The position numbers were made by a program, and so were the translations under genes. Below the pieces are notes generated by a model. That model was not told the DNA's origin. It ran no database searches and saw only the letters and a list, made by a program, of their open reading frames with translations. Of a stretch of DNA of 64,000 nt, positions 37,038 through 45,230 are shown in pieces; position 1 is the first letter of the stretch; every line of letters begins with the position of its first letter. Source of the DNA: Terriglobales bacterium (lineage in GTDB: Bacteria > Acidobacteriota > Terriglobia > Terriglobales > Acidobacteriaceae); the NCBI GenBank assembly GCA_025936825.1, contig JAICSO010000010.1, positions 16,257-80,256 of the forward strand, read 5' to 3'.

Positions 37038-37913
37038 ATGGCCTGCATAGAAGCACGTGGCCTGCGCAAGGCCTTCGGGACAACCGTTGCATTGGACGGA
37101 ATTGATTTGCGCGTAGAAGACGGACGAATTCTGGGCATCATCGGCCCCAACGGCGCGGGCAAGACCACCGCACTGAACGCGATCCTCGGCCTGACCTCAT
37201 ATCAAGGCGAACTGCGAGTCCTCGGGCGAGATCCGTGGACCGAGCGCGACCAACTCATGCGCGACGTTTGCTTCATTGCCGATGTTGCCGTCCTGCCGCG
37301 ATGGATCAAGGTCTCACAAGCGCTCGACTACGTGGCAGGCATCCATCCGCGATTCGATCGCGCCAAAGCTGAGGCACTCCTTGCCAAGACCAGCATCGGG
37401 CTGAATCACCGGGTGAAGCACTTGTCGAAGGGCATGGTGGCCCAACTCCACCTCACGCTGGTCATGGCCATTGATGTGAAACTACTGGTGCTCGATGAAC
37501 CGACCCTTGGTCTCGACATTCTGTTCCGCAAGCAGTTTTACGATTCCCTGCTCAGTGACTATCTCGACCGCAATCGCACGATTCTCGTGACCACGCATCA
37601 GGTCGAGGAACTTCAACACATCCTTACAGAGCTTATGTTCATTGACCGCGGACGAATCGTGCTCAGTTGCACGATGGAGGAGTTTGAATCGCGTTACGCG
37701 GAAGTGACGGTTCGTCCTGAGCAGATCGCCGCTGCGCGCGCGCTGAAACCAATTTATGAGCGGCAGGTGTTCGGACGCAGCGTGTTGACGTTCGATCGAG
37801 TTGAACGCGGCCAGCTGGTGCAACTTGGCGAAGTGCACACGCCCAGCATCTCCGATTTGTTCGTTGCGGTGATGAGCAATCACGCTGGGATCGCACAAGG
37901 AGCAGCACGATGA
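37038..37913 (+). CDS. ABC exporter ATP-binding protein (YtrB-like)
   Basis: The 291-residue ATPase has Walker A GPNGAGKTT, signature LSKGMVAQL (with the usual SGG replaced by SKG) and Walker B LLVLDEPTLGLD. After the ATPase core there is a C-terminal segment of about 80 residues including ECTMEEFESRYAEVTV-type beta strands. It starts 4 bases after the regulator's stop and its stop overlaps the permease start (ATGA), so the three are tightly coupled. YtrB-type systems are induced by cell-wall antibiotics or related stress; the substrate here is unknown. Confidence 0.9.
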   Translation: MACIEARGLRKAFGTTVALDGIDLRVEDGRILGIIGPNGAGKTTALNAILGLTSYQGELRVLGRDPWTERDQLMRDVCFIADVAVLPRWIKVSQALDYVAGIHPRFDRAKAEALLAKTSIGLNHRVKHLSKGMVAQLHLTLVMAIDVKLLVLDEPTLGLDILFRKQFYDSLLSDYLDRNRTILVTTHQVEELQHILTELMFIDRGRIVLSCTMEEFESRYAEVTVRPEQIAAARALKPIYERQVFGRSVLTFDRVERGQLVQLGEVHTPSISDLFVAVMSNHAGIAQGAAR

Positions 37914-38845
37914 GCACTCAAACAACAACTATGCCCGGATCCTTCGCCCGATGGGATGGCATCTCTCCAGCTCTGCGGGCATTCTACTGGTCGATACGAC
38001 GCGAGCTGTGGGAGAATCGCTCGCTCTACATCTCTCCGGTAATTGCAGCCATGGTATTTGTTCTTGGTTTCATCGTCAGTGTGGTCCGCTTGCGCCACCA
38101 AGTCTCTTCGTCGCAGCTCGATACCGCGCAACTCCACCAGGCACTGACAACGCGGTTCGACCTTGCGGCAGCCTTGATTATGGGCGTCGCTTTCTTTGTC
38201 GGAATCTTCTACGCCATCGATGCGCTTTATGGAGAGCGCCGCGATCGCAGTATTCTGTTTTGGAAGTCGCTGCCGATTTCCGACTTCATCACCGTTCTCT
38301 CCAAATTTGCGGTTCCTATCGTCATAGTGCCGGTGATCAGTTTCGGTATCACTCTTGTGACCCAGCTCGCCATGTTACTTCTGGGCAGCGTGATACTCGT
38401 GGGCAGCGGCGCCAAGATCGGAATTGTCTGGAACGTCACACCGTTTCTCCTCGATTCCGCCGCGCTCTTCTATCACCTGCTGACGATTCACGGCTTCTGG
38501 TACGCGCCCCTTTACGCATGGCTGTTGCTGGTTTCGGCATGGGCGCCGCGCTTGCCATTTCTGTGGGCATTCTTGCCGCCTTTTGTAATTTGCGGATTGG
38601 AGAAAATCACGCTCGGCACCTCGTATTTCCTCGATCTGTTGAAGTACCGAGCCCTGGGGCCAAATGGCGCGATGGCTCCGGAGCACCATCAGCACGTGAG
38701 TGGTGCGAACATCCCTCAGCACACGATGGCCACGCTCATCCCGCACCATTTCTTCAGCACGTCGGGACTGTGGACCGGATTGGTTGTTGCGGCGGTACTT
38801 CTCTTTGTCACTGTGCGGGTGCGGCGATATCGCGGGCCAATCTAA
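37910..38845 (+). CDS. ABC exporter permease (ABC-2 type)
   Basis: The 311-residue membrane protein has about six helices: an N-terminal one after RRELWENRSLYISPVIAAMVFVLGF, pairs near residues 80-100, 130-160 and 195-220, and a last helix before the tail VRRYRGPI. The loop ALYGERRDRSILFWKSLPISD matches the ABC-2/YtrC-like family. The ATG overlaps the ATPase stop. It forms the membrane part of the exporter with 37038-37913. A His-rich loop (MAPEHHQHVSGANIPQHTM) near the last periplasmic segment might bind a metal; this is speculative. Confidence 0.88.
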   Translation: MSTQTTTMPGSFARWDGISPALRAFYWSIRRELWENRSLYISPVIAAMVFVLGFIVSVVRLRHQVSSSQLDTAQLHQALTTRFDLAAALIMGVAFFVGIFYAIDALYGERRDRSILFWKSLPISDFITVLSKFAVPIVIVPVISFGITLVTQLAMLLLGSVILVGSGAKIGIVWNVTPFLLDSAALFYHLLTIHGFWYAPLYAWLLLVSAWAPRLPFLWAFLPPFVICGLEKITLGTSYFLDLLKYRALGPNGAMAPEHHQHVSGANIPQHTMATLIPHHFFSTSGLWTGLVVAAVLLFVTVRVRRYRGPI

Positions 38846-38944
38846 TCCGACTTTCCGGCTTCTACGGGAGACTTGAATTCGCCGCTAGTACCGGGGCGCT
38901 AAAGTCGTGCGACTTTGTTCCTCGATGGTTCATCTCTAGACATT

Positions 38945-39307
38945 ATGCCTACAGAGGTGAACCTCTCCTCCAAGTTCTCTGAAATCCACGAACACTGGCA
39001 GCCACATATTGCCGGCGAACTCAATGGACAGCTGATCAAGCTGGTGAAATTCCAGGGTGAGTTTGTGTGGCATCACCACGACAATGAAGACGAGATGTTT
39101 TTCGTGGTGAAAGGACAATTCCGCATGGAGTTCCAGGACAAGGCCGTCATGATCGGCGAAGGTGAGTTCATTGTGGTGCCACGCGGAGTCGAACACAAGC
39201 CTGTCGCTGACGAGGAATGCTGGGTCATGCTGTTCGAACCCGCCTCAACGCTAAACACCGGCAACGTCGTGAACGAACGCACCGTACGCGAACTTAAGCG
39301 GGTGTGA
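38945..39307 (+). CDS. Single-domain cupin protein
   Basis: The 120-residue protein carries the cupin motif HHHDNEDEMFFVVKGQF (metal ligands His, His and Glu) and the second motif VVPRGVEHKPVADEEC with its His. It resembles the mannose-6-phosphate-isomerase-like/cupin_2 proteins (similar to ChrR or germin-like folds) often annotated as sugar or small-molecule binders. Start set at the ATG at 38945, since the upstream extension MFLDGSSLDI has no cupin character. It is probably cytoplasmic. The role is unknown. Confidence 0.88.
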   Translation: MPTEVNLSSKFSEIHEHWQPHIAGELNGQLIKLVKFQGEFVWHHHDNEDEMFFVVKGQFRMEFQDKAVMIGEGEFIVVPRGVEHKPVADEECWVMLFEPASTLNTGNVVNERTVRELKRV

Positions 39308-39665
39308 CGGAAGGCAGAACCCTCACCACAGAGGACACAGAGGTACACCGAGGAACGCCACAGAGGAAATCGACATAGCGGCAGATAGTTAATTGGCCAG
39401 CCTAGTGCCGCTCTGTGCTCGACCAGCGGCCTGTCGTTAAAGGTAGATTCGCCTTGCTGTTAAGGTATTACTCTCCCCCTGGTTTTCCTCTGTGTTTTTC
39501 CTTTGTGCATCTCTATCTCGCACCTCTATCTCCTCTGTGGTAAAGAGTTTTAGCCGTTTGACGGCAACCTCACTTTCTAACGTAGCTCACACCTCGATCA
39601 TCGAAGCAAAGATCAGTTATACTTCCAACTCACTCCTTCACATCTTCAGACTTCGTAGGACCACA
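39308..39665. other. Long non-coding stretch with an inverted CACAGAGG element
   Basis: No gene is visible between the cupin stop and the ABC ATPase. It contains the word element at 39325-39541. The last 120 bases before the ATG (ending GTAGGACCACA) presumably hold the promoter and ribosome binding site of the ABC genes; no strong consensus is seen. Confidence 0.6.
39325..39541. repeat. Inverted element with ACCACAGAGGA ends
   Basis: ACCACAGAGGA (39325-39335) is matched by TCCTCTGTGGT (39531-39541), a perfect 11-bp inverted end. Near each end the word ACAGAGG / CCTCTGT is repeated in degenerate form. The upstream extension of the following ABC gene's open frame overlaps this element and is not coding. 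Confidence 0.6.
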
Positions 39666-40679
39666 ATGGCCGTTGGCGTTCGTACACAAGACCTTCGCAA
39701 GATTTACAGCTCTGCCCCACCCATGGCGGCGGGCGGATTTGTCGCTCGCGGCTCTGCTAAAGGATCGAAGCAGCCCAAGCCGCAAATCACCGCGCTGGAC
39801 GGGTTGTCGCTTGAAATTCAGCCCGGGGAAATTTTTGGCCTGCTCGGCCCAAATGGTGCGGGCAAATCGACTACGGTGGGTGTCCTCACCACTCGCGTTC
39901 GTCCCACCAGCGGACAGGCGTGGATCGGCCAGCACGACGTCTGGAAAGAGCAGGCGGAAGTTAAGCATTTGATTGGAGTGGTGCCGCAGCGGCCCAATCA
40001 CGACTTCTCGCTGACCGCCAGGGAAATCCTGATTTTCCACGCAGCCTATTTCGGTATGGGATCGAAAGAACGCAACGAGCGCGCCGATTCCCTGTTGGAA
40101 AAATTCAAGCTGACCGACCGTGCCAATCAGATGGTGCGCGGCTTTTCCGGCGGCATGATGCAACGGCTTTCGATCGCGCGTGCCATGATGCACGATCCGC
40201 AGCTGCTCTTCCTGGATGAGCCGAGTGCCGGACTCGATCCGCAGACGCGCATTCTGCTGTGGGACATCATTCGCGACTACAACCGCGAGGGCAAAACCAT
40301 TCTGCTGACTACGCACTACATGGAAGAAGCCGATGCGCTGTGTCATCGTCTCGCGATTGTTGATCATGGGAAGATCATCGCGCTCGACACGCCTCAACAA
40401 CTAAAGGCGTCGATTCCGGGCGGCTATCTCTTGCGGCTTCGCTTTGGAAATCAGACGCCAGAATTGTTACAGCGTTTACAGTCTCTCGCGGGAGTGCGCG
40501 AGGTGCGCTCCAATGACGGCACTGCGACGGACGTGTACGCCGATCGCGGTGGATCGTTGATTCCCGAGATCGCCGCAGTTGCTGTATCGGCCGGAGGAGA
40601 GCTTTCTGACGTCCACATTTCCGAACCGAGTCTCGAAAACCTGTTTCTCCATCACACCGGAAGGAGCCTGCGCGATTGA
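39666..40679 (+). CDS. ABC-2 type transporter ATP-binding protein (DrrA-like)
   Basis: The 337-residue ATPase has Walker A GPNGAGKST, signature FSGGMMQR and Walker B LLFLDEPSAGLD. An unusual insert of about 30 residues (SAPPMAAGGFVARGSAKGSK-type) lies between the first strand and the Walker A region. The C-terminal half carries a DrrA-like domain (SIPGGYLLRLRFGN ... REVRSNDG). Start set at the ATG at 39666 (MAVGVRTQDLRKIYSS) after AGGACCACA. The stop overlaps the TTG start of the permease. Confidence 0.92.
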   Translation: MAVGVRTQDLRKIYSSAPPMAAGGFVARGSAKGSKQPKPQITALDGLSLEIQPGEIFGLLGPNGAGKSTTVGVLTTRVRPTSGQAWIGQHDVWKEQAEVKHLIGVVPQRPNHDFSLTAREILIFHAAYFGMGSKERNERADSLLEKFKLTDRANQMVRGFSGGMMQRLSIARAMMHDPQLLFLDEPSAGLDPQTRILLWDIIRDYNREGKTILLTTHYMEEADALCHRLAIVDHGKIIALDTPQQLKASIPGGYLLRLRFGNQTPELLQRLQSLAGVREVRSNDGTATDVYADRGGSLIPEIAAVAVSAGGELSDVHISEPSLENLFLHHTGRSLRD

Positions 40680-41446
40680 ACTGGAAAGCTTTTGGCGCCA
40701 TGCTGGCGCGCGACGCACACGTGGCTCGGCGGAATGCAATTCAACTCTTCTTTCAGACGTTCCTGCAGCCGCTGCTGTTCGTGTTCATCTTTGGCCGCGT
40801 GATGGTAGGCAGCGGCTACATGCCGCCGCAATATAAAAGCCTACTGTTGCCCGGAATTATCGCGATCAGCATGGTGTTCACCGGAATCTGGGCGGTCGCA
40901 ATGCCGCTGATCGCCGAATTCCAGTGGACGCGAGAAATTGAAGATCGCCTGCTCGCGCCCATCGACATTCGCTGGATCGCCATTGAGAAAGTGCTCGCGG
41001 GGATGATTCAGGCGGCTGTGGCGGGATTGGTGGTCATTCCACTGGCGTGGCTGGTTTTGGGACGCGGGGTAGGCCTAAGCGTTCAGTCGCCGGTGGAGTT
41101 CATTGCCATTGTTCTGCTGGTCTCGGCATTTTCGGCATGCGGAGGATTGGCACTGGGCTGCAGCATGAATCAGCAGCATATTGGGTTGATGTTCAGCATG
41201 CTGCTTACGCCGATGATCTTCTTTGGGTGCACGTATTATCCGTGGAGCGCACTCGACAAGTTCCCAATCCTGCAAAAAGCGGTTCTTATTAATCCCATCG
41301 TGTATGCCAGCGAGGGAATGCGTGGGACGCTGGTACCGCAGTTTCCGCATTTGTCCACGCTGGCAACACTCGCGGCCTTGTTGTTTTTTGACGTGGTGCT
41401 GCTGGTGGTTGGGCTTCGGCAGTTCGACAAGAAGGCGATCAGCTAA
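40676..41446 (+). CDS. ABC-2 type transporter permease (DrrB-like)
   Basis: The 256-residue permease starts with TTG overlapping the ATPase stop (TTGA). Six helices are seen, with NAIQLFFQTFLQPLLFVFIFGRVM near the start and EFQWTREIEDRLLAPIDIRWIAIEKVLAGMIQAAVAG in the middle, typical of drug or polysaccharide exporter permeases. The C-terminus QFDKKAIS is cytoplasmic. It works with 39666-40679. The substrate cannot be inferred. A triple-hairpin repeat follows the stop and may terminate the operon. Confidence 0.92.
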   Translation: MNWKAFGAMLARDAHVARRNAIQLFFQTFLQPLLFVFIFGRVMVGSGYMPPQYKSLLLPGIIAISMVFTGIWAVAMPLIAEFQWTREIEDRLLAPIDIRWIAIEKVLAGMIQAAVAGLVVIPLAWLVLGRGVGLSVQSPVEFIAIVLLVSAFSACGGLALGCSMNQQHIGLMFSMLLTPMIFFGCTYYPWSALDKFPILQKAVLINPIVYASEGMRGTLVPQFPHLSTLATLAALLFFDVVLLVVGLRQFDKKAIS

Positions 41447-41455
41447 TATCGTGCC

Positions 41456-41537
41456 GTCCGCTGAAGCGGACTTGGTCTTTTCCTCCCGCTTTCCCGCACT
41501 TACGTGCGGGGCTATTTGCGTTCCGCCGCTTCGCGGC
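41456..41537. repeat. Triple-hairpin repeat after ABC permease (terminator-like)
   Basis: GTCCGC-TGAA-GCGGAC (41456-41471), CCCGCAC-TTAC-GTGCGGG (41493-41510, followed by GCTATTT) and GCCGC-TTC-GCGGC (41525-41537). The same three-part design occurs at 6181-6265. It lies between two genes running toward each other, and the stop of the BNR gene begins at its edge. Confidence 0.7.
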
Positions 41538-43033
41538 TATCGCCACGTGCGGGAACGAGCAGCTGTCCTGATGCGACAATTCGCTCCGCTGAAAATCGGC
41601 TTTTCTCCAGCGGAACTGTTCCTTCCTTGTGCCGCGAGCAGGTCCATACCGGCTTGGGTCGTGTAAATGGCCTGGTCGAAGGCCGTTCCTGATTTCGCTT
41701 TGGCTACGGCAAAGAACCCGTAGGCCTTTCCGTTCACGAATGATGTTCCGATGTAATCGGCCACCATCTGTCCGGAGAAGGTTGATGGCAACCAACTCAG
41801 CGACATTGGGCCAGCGAGAGGCGTGGGATTGCTCCAGGTCTGCCCGCCATCCAGAGAGGAAATGAAACCAGCATACAAGGCACACGTCGTCGCCGTGCAA
41901 TTCGCCACGGGATAGTAATAATAAGTCACAGCCAGGTGCGCGGATGCGCCGCTGGTATTGGGATCAATGCCCAATCCCGGGATGAAGTGGTCCACCGTGC
42001 TCGTGATCGCGTCGATGGGAATTCGTGCCGGCGGCGTCCAAGTTGTGCCGTCGGCAGTAGTGCTCATCACCAGGTCATTTGAGCTGCAACCTGTGCGAAA
42101 GCGGCAATCCTGCCAGATCACATACACATTGCCCGTCGCATCGATTTGCGCGGTCGGAAGCGCGTCGCTACGAAGTCCGCCGGCAACGGCGTGATCGGTG
42201 ACCGTTGCGATCTGAGCGGGCGCGTTCCAACTCGCACCTCCATCCGAAGATGAATAGGACGAAATCGTAGAGCTGTTTGTCAGAAATGGCACAATCACGT
42301 TTCCCGACGGTTGCACCAGCGGCTCGCCTCCAAGTCCCAACGCGTTCGAAACTGCGATCTTCGCAGACCAGGTCAGGCCACCATCCGAGGAAGTACTCAT
42401 GTAAACCTGATTGGCAGCGCCGTTGTCGTCCCACTCCATGTAGCAGTTTCCGTAAAACGGACTGGTCGGGGTGGAATCGCAGGCCAGCCAGTCCTTGTCG
42501 AGATTCGGGCCGTTAGCAAAAACGACAGGATTCCCCCACGTCAAACCGCCATCGGTCGAGCGGCTCACCGCCACCTGAATGTTGCTACTTGAGATGGGGA
42601 GTGAAGAAATCATCCAGACACCGTGCTTAGCGTCATAGGCGACATTTGTGTCGCTGACTGCGGAATTAGTGCCACCGCCTTGAAATGTCGTGATGCCGGA
42701 GAGAACGCCGCTGCTCCAGGTCAGGCCGGCATCGGTCGAAATGGCATACCCGATGTCTGCGCCTCCGCCTCCAGAAATGCGTGCCACCTGAAAACTGGTG
42801 ATGATCGTCGAACCGAATAAGAAGCTGCCAGGCTCAACCTCGGTCGCGTGCTGGCTGGTAGCGTTGGTGAAGGTATCAGTGCTCAGCTTCACTAGGGGTG
42901 TCGTTGCCGGCGGGAAATTGGACCCGGAACCGGAGCCGTTGTTCGAGGGCAAGAAAGAATTGGAGCCGGAACCGCAACTCAGGCTGGCGGCAATCGCGCA
43001 TAAGGCAGAGACACACCTGACAGCAGAATTCAC
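41537..43033 (-). CDS. Exported BNR-repeat (sialidase-fold) lipoprotein
   Basis: Start set at the GTG at 43033 (reading VNSAVRCVSALCAIAASLSC) after GGGGAGAGGCT, because it opens a lipoprotein signal with its Cys at the SC(GSGSN) site; the upstream frame would overlap the promoter of the divergent ABC gene. A Gly/Ser/Asn linker is followed by at least five S-x-D-G-G-x-T-W Asp-box repeats (STDAGLTWSSG, STDGGLTWGN, SSDGGLTWSA, SSDGGASWNA, SLDGGQTWSN) of a six-bladed sialidase-like propeller. The catalytic Arg triad of true sialidases is not obvious. The enzyme class is not decided. Confidence 0.85.
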   Translation of the reverse strand: MNSAVRCVSALCAIAASLSCGSGSNSFLPSNNGSGSGSNFPPATTPLVKLSTDTFTNATSQHATEVEPGSFLFGSTIITSFQVARISGGGGADIGYAISTDAGLTWSSGVLSGITTFQGGGTNSAVSDTNVAYDAKHGVWMISSLPISSSNIQVAVSRSTDGGLTWGNPVVFANGPNLDKDWLACDSTPTSPFYGNCYMEWDDNGAANQVYMSTSSDGGLTWSAKIAVSNALGLGGEPLVQPSGNVIVPFLTNSSTISSYSSSDGGASWNAPAQIATVTDHAVAGGLRSDALPTAQIDATGNVYVIWQDCRFRTGCSSNDLVMSTTADGTTWTPPARIPIDAITSTVDHFIPGLGIDPNTSGASAHLAVTYYYYPVANCTATTCALYAGFISSLDGGQTWSNPTPLAGPMSLSWLPSTFSGQMVADYIGTSFVNGKAYGFFAVAKAKSGTAFDQAIYTTQAGMDLLAAQGRNSSAGEKPIFSGANCRIRTAARSRTWR

Positions 43034-43138
43034 AGCCTCTCCCCTTTGAGTGGCCAGTCGCGGCCGTCTTCTCAAGCTAACGGGTGTCCTGTCCTGCGTC
43101 AATGCCGCTTTGAATGCTGCGACTGCTAACATGATGCG

Positions 43139-44122
43139 GTGCTTCTCGAAGTCCAAAATGTTCGAGTTTCATTCCCTGGTTCTCCTCGTGCCGTGGAGGC
43201 AGTTCGCGATGTGAGTTTCAGCATCCCTCGCGGTGGCGTGCTGGGTTTGGTTGGCGAATCGGGATCGGGAAAATCTGTTACCTCACTGGCCATCATGCGA
43301 CTGCTGCCCCCCGGCGCCACGGTCGACGGGGACATCCGATTCGAGGTGAACGGCAAGGCTACAGATCTGGCCGCCCTAAATACCGAACAGATGCGAGCCC
43401 TTCGCGGCTCACGTATTTCCATGATTTTTCAGGAGCCGATGACGGCTCTGAATCCGGTCATGCGCGTCGGAGATCAGATTGCCGAAGCCGTGCGCGCACA
43501 CAATGACGTCTCGAAAAAAGAAGCCCGCAATCGTGCGGTTGAGGCGTTAACTGAAGTTGCAATCAATGACCCGGCTCAACGTGCCCTGGATTATCCCCAT
43601 CAACTTTCCGGTGGAATGCGGCAGCGCGTGATGATCGCCATGGCAATTGTCAATCGCCCGGAGTTGCTGATCGCTGATGAACCGACGACCGCCCTCGACG
43701 TAACTGTCCAGCAGCAAATTCTGGATTTGTTGACGCAACTGCGAAAGAAGTTTGGCCTCGCGATGCTGTTCATCTCTCATGATCTAGCTGTGGTCTCGCA
43801 CGTGGCCGATCAGGTAGGCGTCATGTACGCGGGCACGTTGGTCGAACTGGGATCGCGCGAGGAAATATTCCACGCACCGGCTCATCCCTATACTCGCGGC
43901 TTGCTGGAAGCGGTACCGACCTTGAAATCTGATCGCGCACAGCGGCTGCGTACGATTGACGGATCCGTTCCTCCGCTCACTGCCTTGCCACCAGGATGCC
44001 CGTTTGATCCGCGCTGTAATTTGAGGGTTGAGACGTGCAGCCGCGACCTCCCGCCATTGGAGCGGGTTGGCCCATCGCATTGGGCGAGATGCCCGGTGGT
44101 GAATAACGGCGGCAGAGTGTAG
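43139..44122 (+). CDS. Oligopeptide/dipeptide ABC transporter ATPase (OppD/DppD-like)
   Basis: The 327-residue ATPase has Walker A GESGSGKSV, signature LSGGMRQRVMIAMAI and Walker B LLIADEPTTALDVTVQQQ. The C-terminal Opp extension carries a Cys motif (GCPFDPRCNLRVETC) that can bind an Fe-S or zinc centre in such proteins. The start is a GTG (GTGCTTCTCGAAGTC). No permease, binding protein or OppF partner lies next to it, so it may serve a transporter encoded elsewhere. Divergent from the BNR gene. Confidence 0.92.
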   Translation: MLLEVQNVRVSFPGSPRAVEAVRDVSFSIPRGGVLGLVGESGSGKSVTSLAIMRLLPPGATVDGDIRFEVNGKATDLAALNTEQMRALRGSRISMIFQEPMTALNPVMRVGDQIAEAVRAHNDVSKKEARNRAVEALTEVAINDPAQRALDYPHQLSGGMRQRVMIAMAIVNRPELLIADEPTTALDVTVQQQILDLLTQLRKKFGLAMLFISHDLAVVSHVADQVGVMYAGTLVELGSREEIFHAPAHPYTRGLLEAVPTLKSDRAQRLRTIDGSVPPLTALPPGCPFDPRCNLRVETCSRDLPPLERVGPSHWARCPVVNNGGRV

Positions 44123-44260
44123 GTTTCAGGCGTCAGGTTTCAGGTTCCAGGCTTCAGGTTCCAGGCTTCAGATCTAAGCTCGAACAACAATCCTTTGCCT
44201 TTTCGGCCCCCTAAAGCCTGACGCCAAAAGCCTCACGCCTGAAACCTGACGCCTGATGCC
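44123..44260. repeat. Word-repeat element (TTCAGG / CCTGAA)
   Basis: Immediately after the ABC gene stop, GTTTCAGG, CGTCAGG, TTCCAGG and CTTCAGG words run in one direction. They are then answered by CCTGACGCC, CCTCACGCCTGAAACCTGACGCCTGATGCC in the other, so the whole region can form a long imperfect hairpin. Confidence 0.65.
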
Positions 44261-44292
44261 TAGCCCCTTTATAATCCCCATTCCGCATTTTC

Positions 44293-45048
44293 ATGCGCAT
44301 ACTGCTGCTCAGCGATATCCATAGCAACATCGAGGCTCTGGAAGCCTGCTTGGCAGCTGCGCCAGAACACGATCGAGTATTCAATCTCGGGGACGTCGTT
44401 GGATACGCTGCCAGCCCAAACGAGGTGACTGCGCGGGCGCGAAACCTCGGCGAAGTTTTCGTGCGAGGCAATCACGACAAGGCAGTTTCCGGGATTGACA
44501 GCGTCGAAAGCTTTAATCCGGTAGCCGGCCTGGCAGCACTGTGGAATCGAGAACACCTTGATTCTGAGCACATGAACTGGTTGCGTGAACTTCCCAAAGG
44601 GCCAGTCACGCTTCCAGAGTTCCCGGATGTTCAGCTCGTCCATGGCGCGCCTGACGATGAAGACCGCTACGTCGTCAACGTGCCCGATGCGATTAGCACC
44701 TTGGCCACGGCTGAACGTGCGATCACATTTTTCGGCCACACGCATCTTCAGGGGCTGTTTCGCATGCGAGCCGGGCTAGCAGAAGCTGTGTATCCGGAGT
44801 ACGCCAGCATTGCGAAGGCAGAAACGTGGGGTCTGGAATTGGAAAGTGGGACGACGTACATGATCAATCCGGGCTCCGTTGGTCAACCGCGTGATGGAGA
44901 TTGGCGCGCAGCTTTCGCCGTATTCGATACTGAACAGCGGACAATGACGTTTTGCCGCACGCCTTATAACTTGCGATCTGCGCAAGAGCGAATTTTCGCG
45001 GCAAATTTGCCGCCGCGCCTCGCAACGAGATTGGCGGCGGGAAGGTAG
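44293..45048 (+). CDS. Metallophosphoesterase
   Basis: A calcineurin-like phosphoesterase of 251 residues, cytoplasmic. The metal-binding motifs are DIHSNIEA (Asp8, His10), GDVVGYAASP, GNHDKA, and GHTHLQGLF near residue 156, plus YMINPGSVGQPRDGD, which marks the YfcE/MJ0936-type group that cleaves phosphodiesters or phosphomonoesters of nucleotides. The ATG at 44293 follows TTTATAATCCCC, a possible -10 rather than a ribosome binding site. The substrate is unknown. Confidence 0.9.
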   Translation: MRILLLSDIHSNIEALEACLAAAPEHDRVFNLGDVVGYAASPNEVTARARNLGEVFVRGNHDKAVSGIDSVESFNPVAGLAALWNREHLDSEHMNWLRELPKGPVTLPEFPDVQLVHGAPDDEDRYVVNVPDAISTLATAERAITFFGHTHLQGLFRMRAGLAEAVYPEYASIAKAETWGLELESGTTYMINPGSVGQPRDGDWRAAFAVFDTEQRTMTFCRTPYNLRSAQERIFAANLPPRLATRLAAGR

Positions 45049-45052
45049 AAGA

Positions 45053-45228
45053 ATTTCAGATTTGAGATTTAAGATTGCACATTGAGCAAGCCAGTCCAAT
45101 CTGCAATCTGAAATCTGCGTTCTAAAATCTACAATCTGAAATCAGCGTGATCTCGATTGCAGATTTTGGATTTAAGATTGCAGATTCAAAATCAACTCGT
45201 TCAATCTGAAATCTGCATTCTGAAATCC
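45053..45228. repeat. Word-repeat element (AATCTGAAATCTGC / GCAGATT)
   Basis: Degenerate copies of AATCTGAAATCTGC alternate with reverse-complement copies such as GATTGCAGATTTTGG and GATTTAAGATTGC over 176 bases. The copies differ in spacing and sequence, which separates them from CRISPR repeats. The element ends nine bases before the RNase H start. Confidence 0.65.
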
Positions 45229-45230
45229 TC

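Noticed and set aside
39492..39665. Open frame extending the DrrA-like ATPase upstream
   Set aside because: It lies partly in an inverted CACAGAGG element and has low-complexity composition; the ATG at 39666 gives the family N-terminus.
43034..43156. Upstream extension of the BNR lipoprotein frame
   Set aside because: It overlaps the start of the divergent OppD-like gene and would bury the lipoprotein signal peptide inside the protein.
45053..45228. Repeated AATCTGAAATCTGC units that at first look like a CRISPR array
   Set aside because: Units are too short and degenerate, they occur in both orientations, there are no constant-length spacers and no cas genes nearby.
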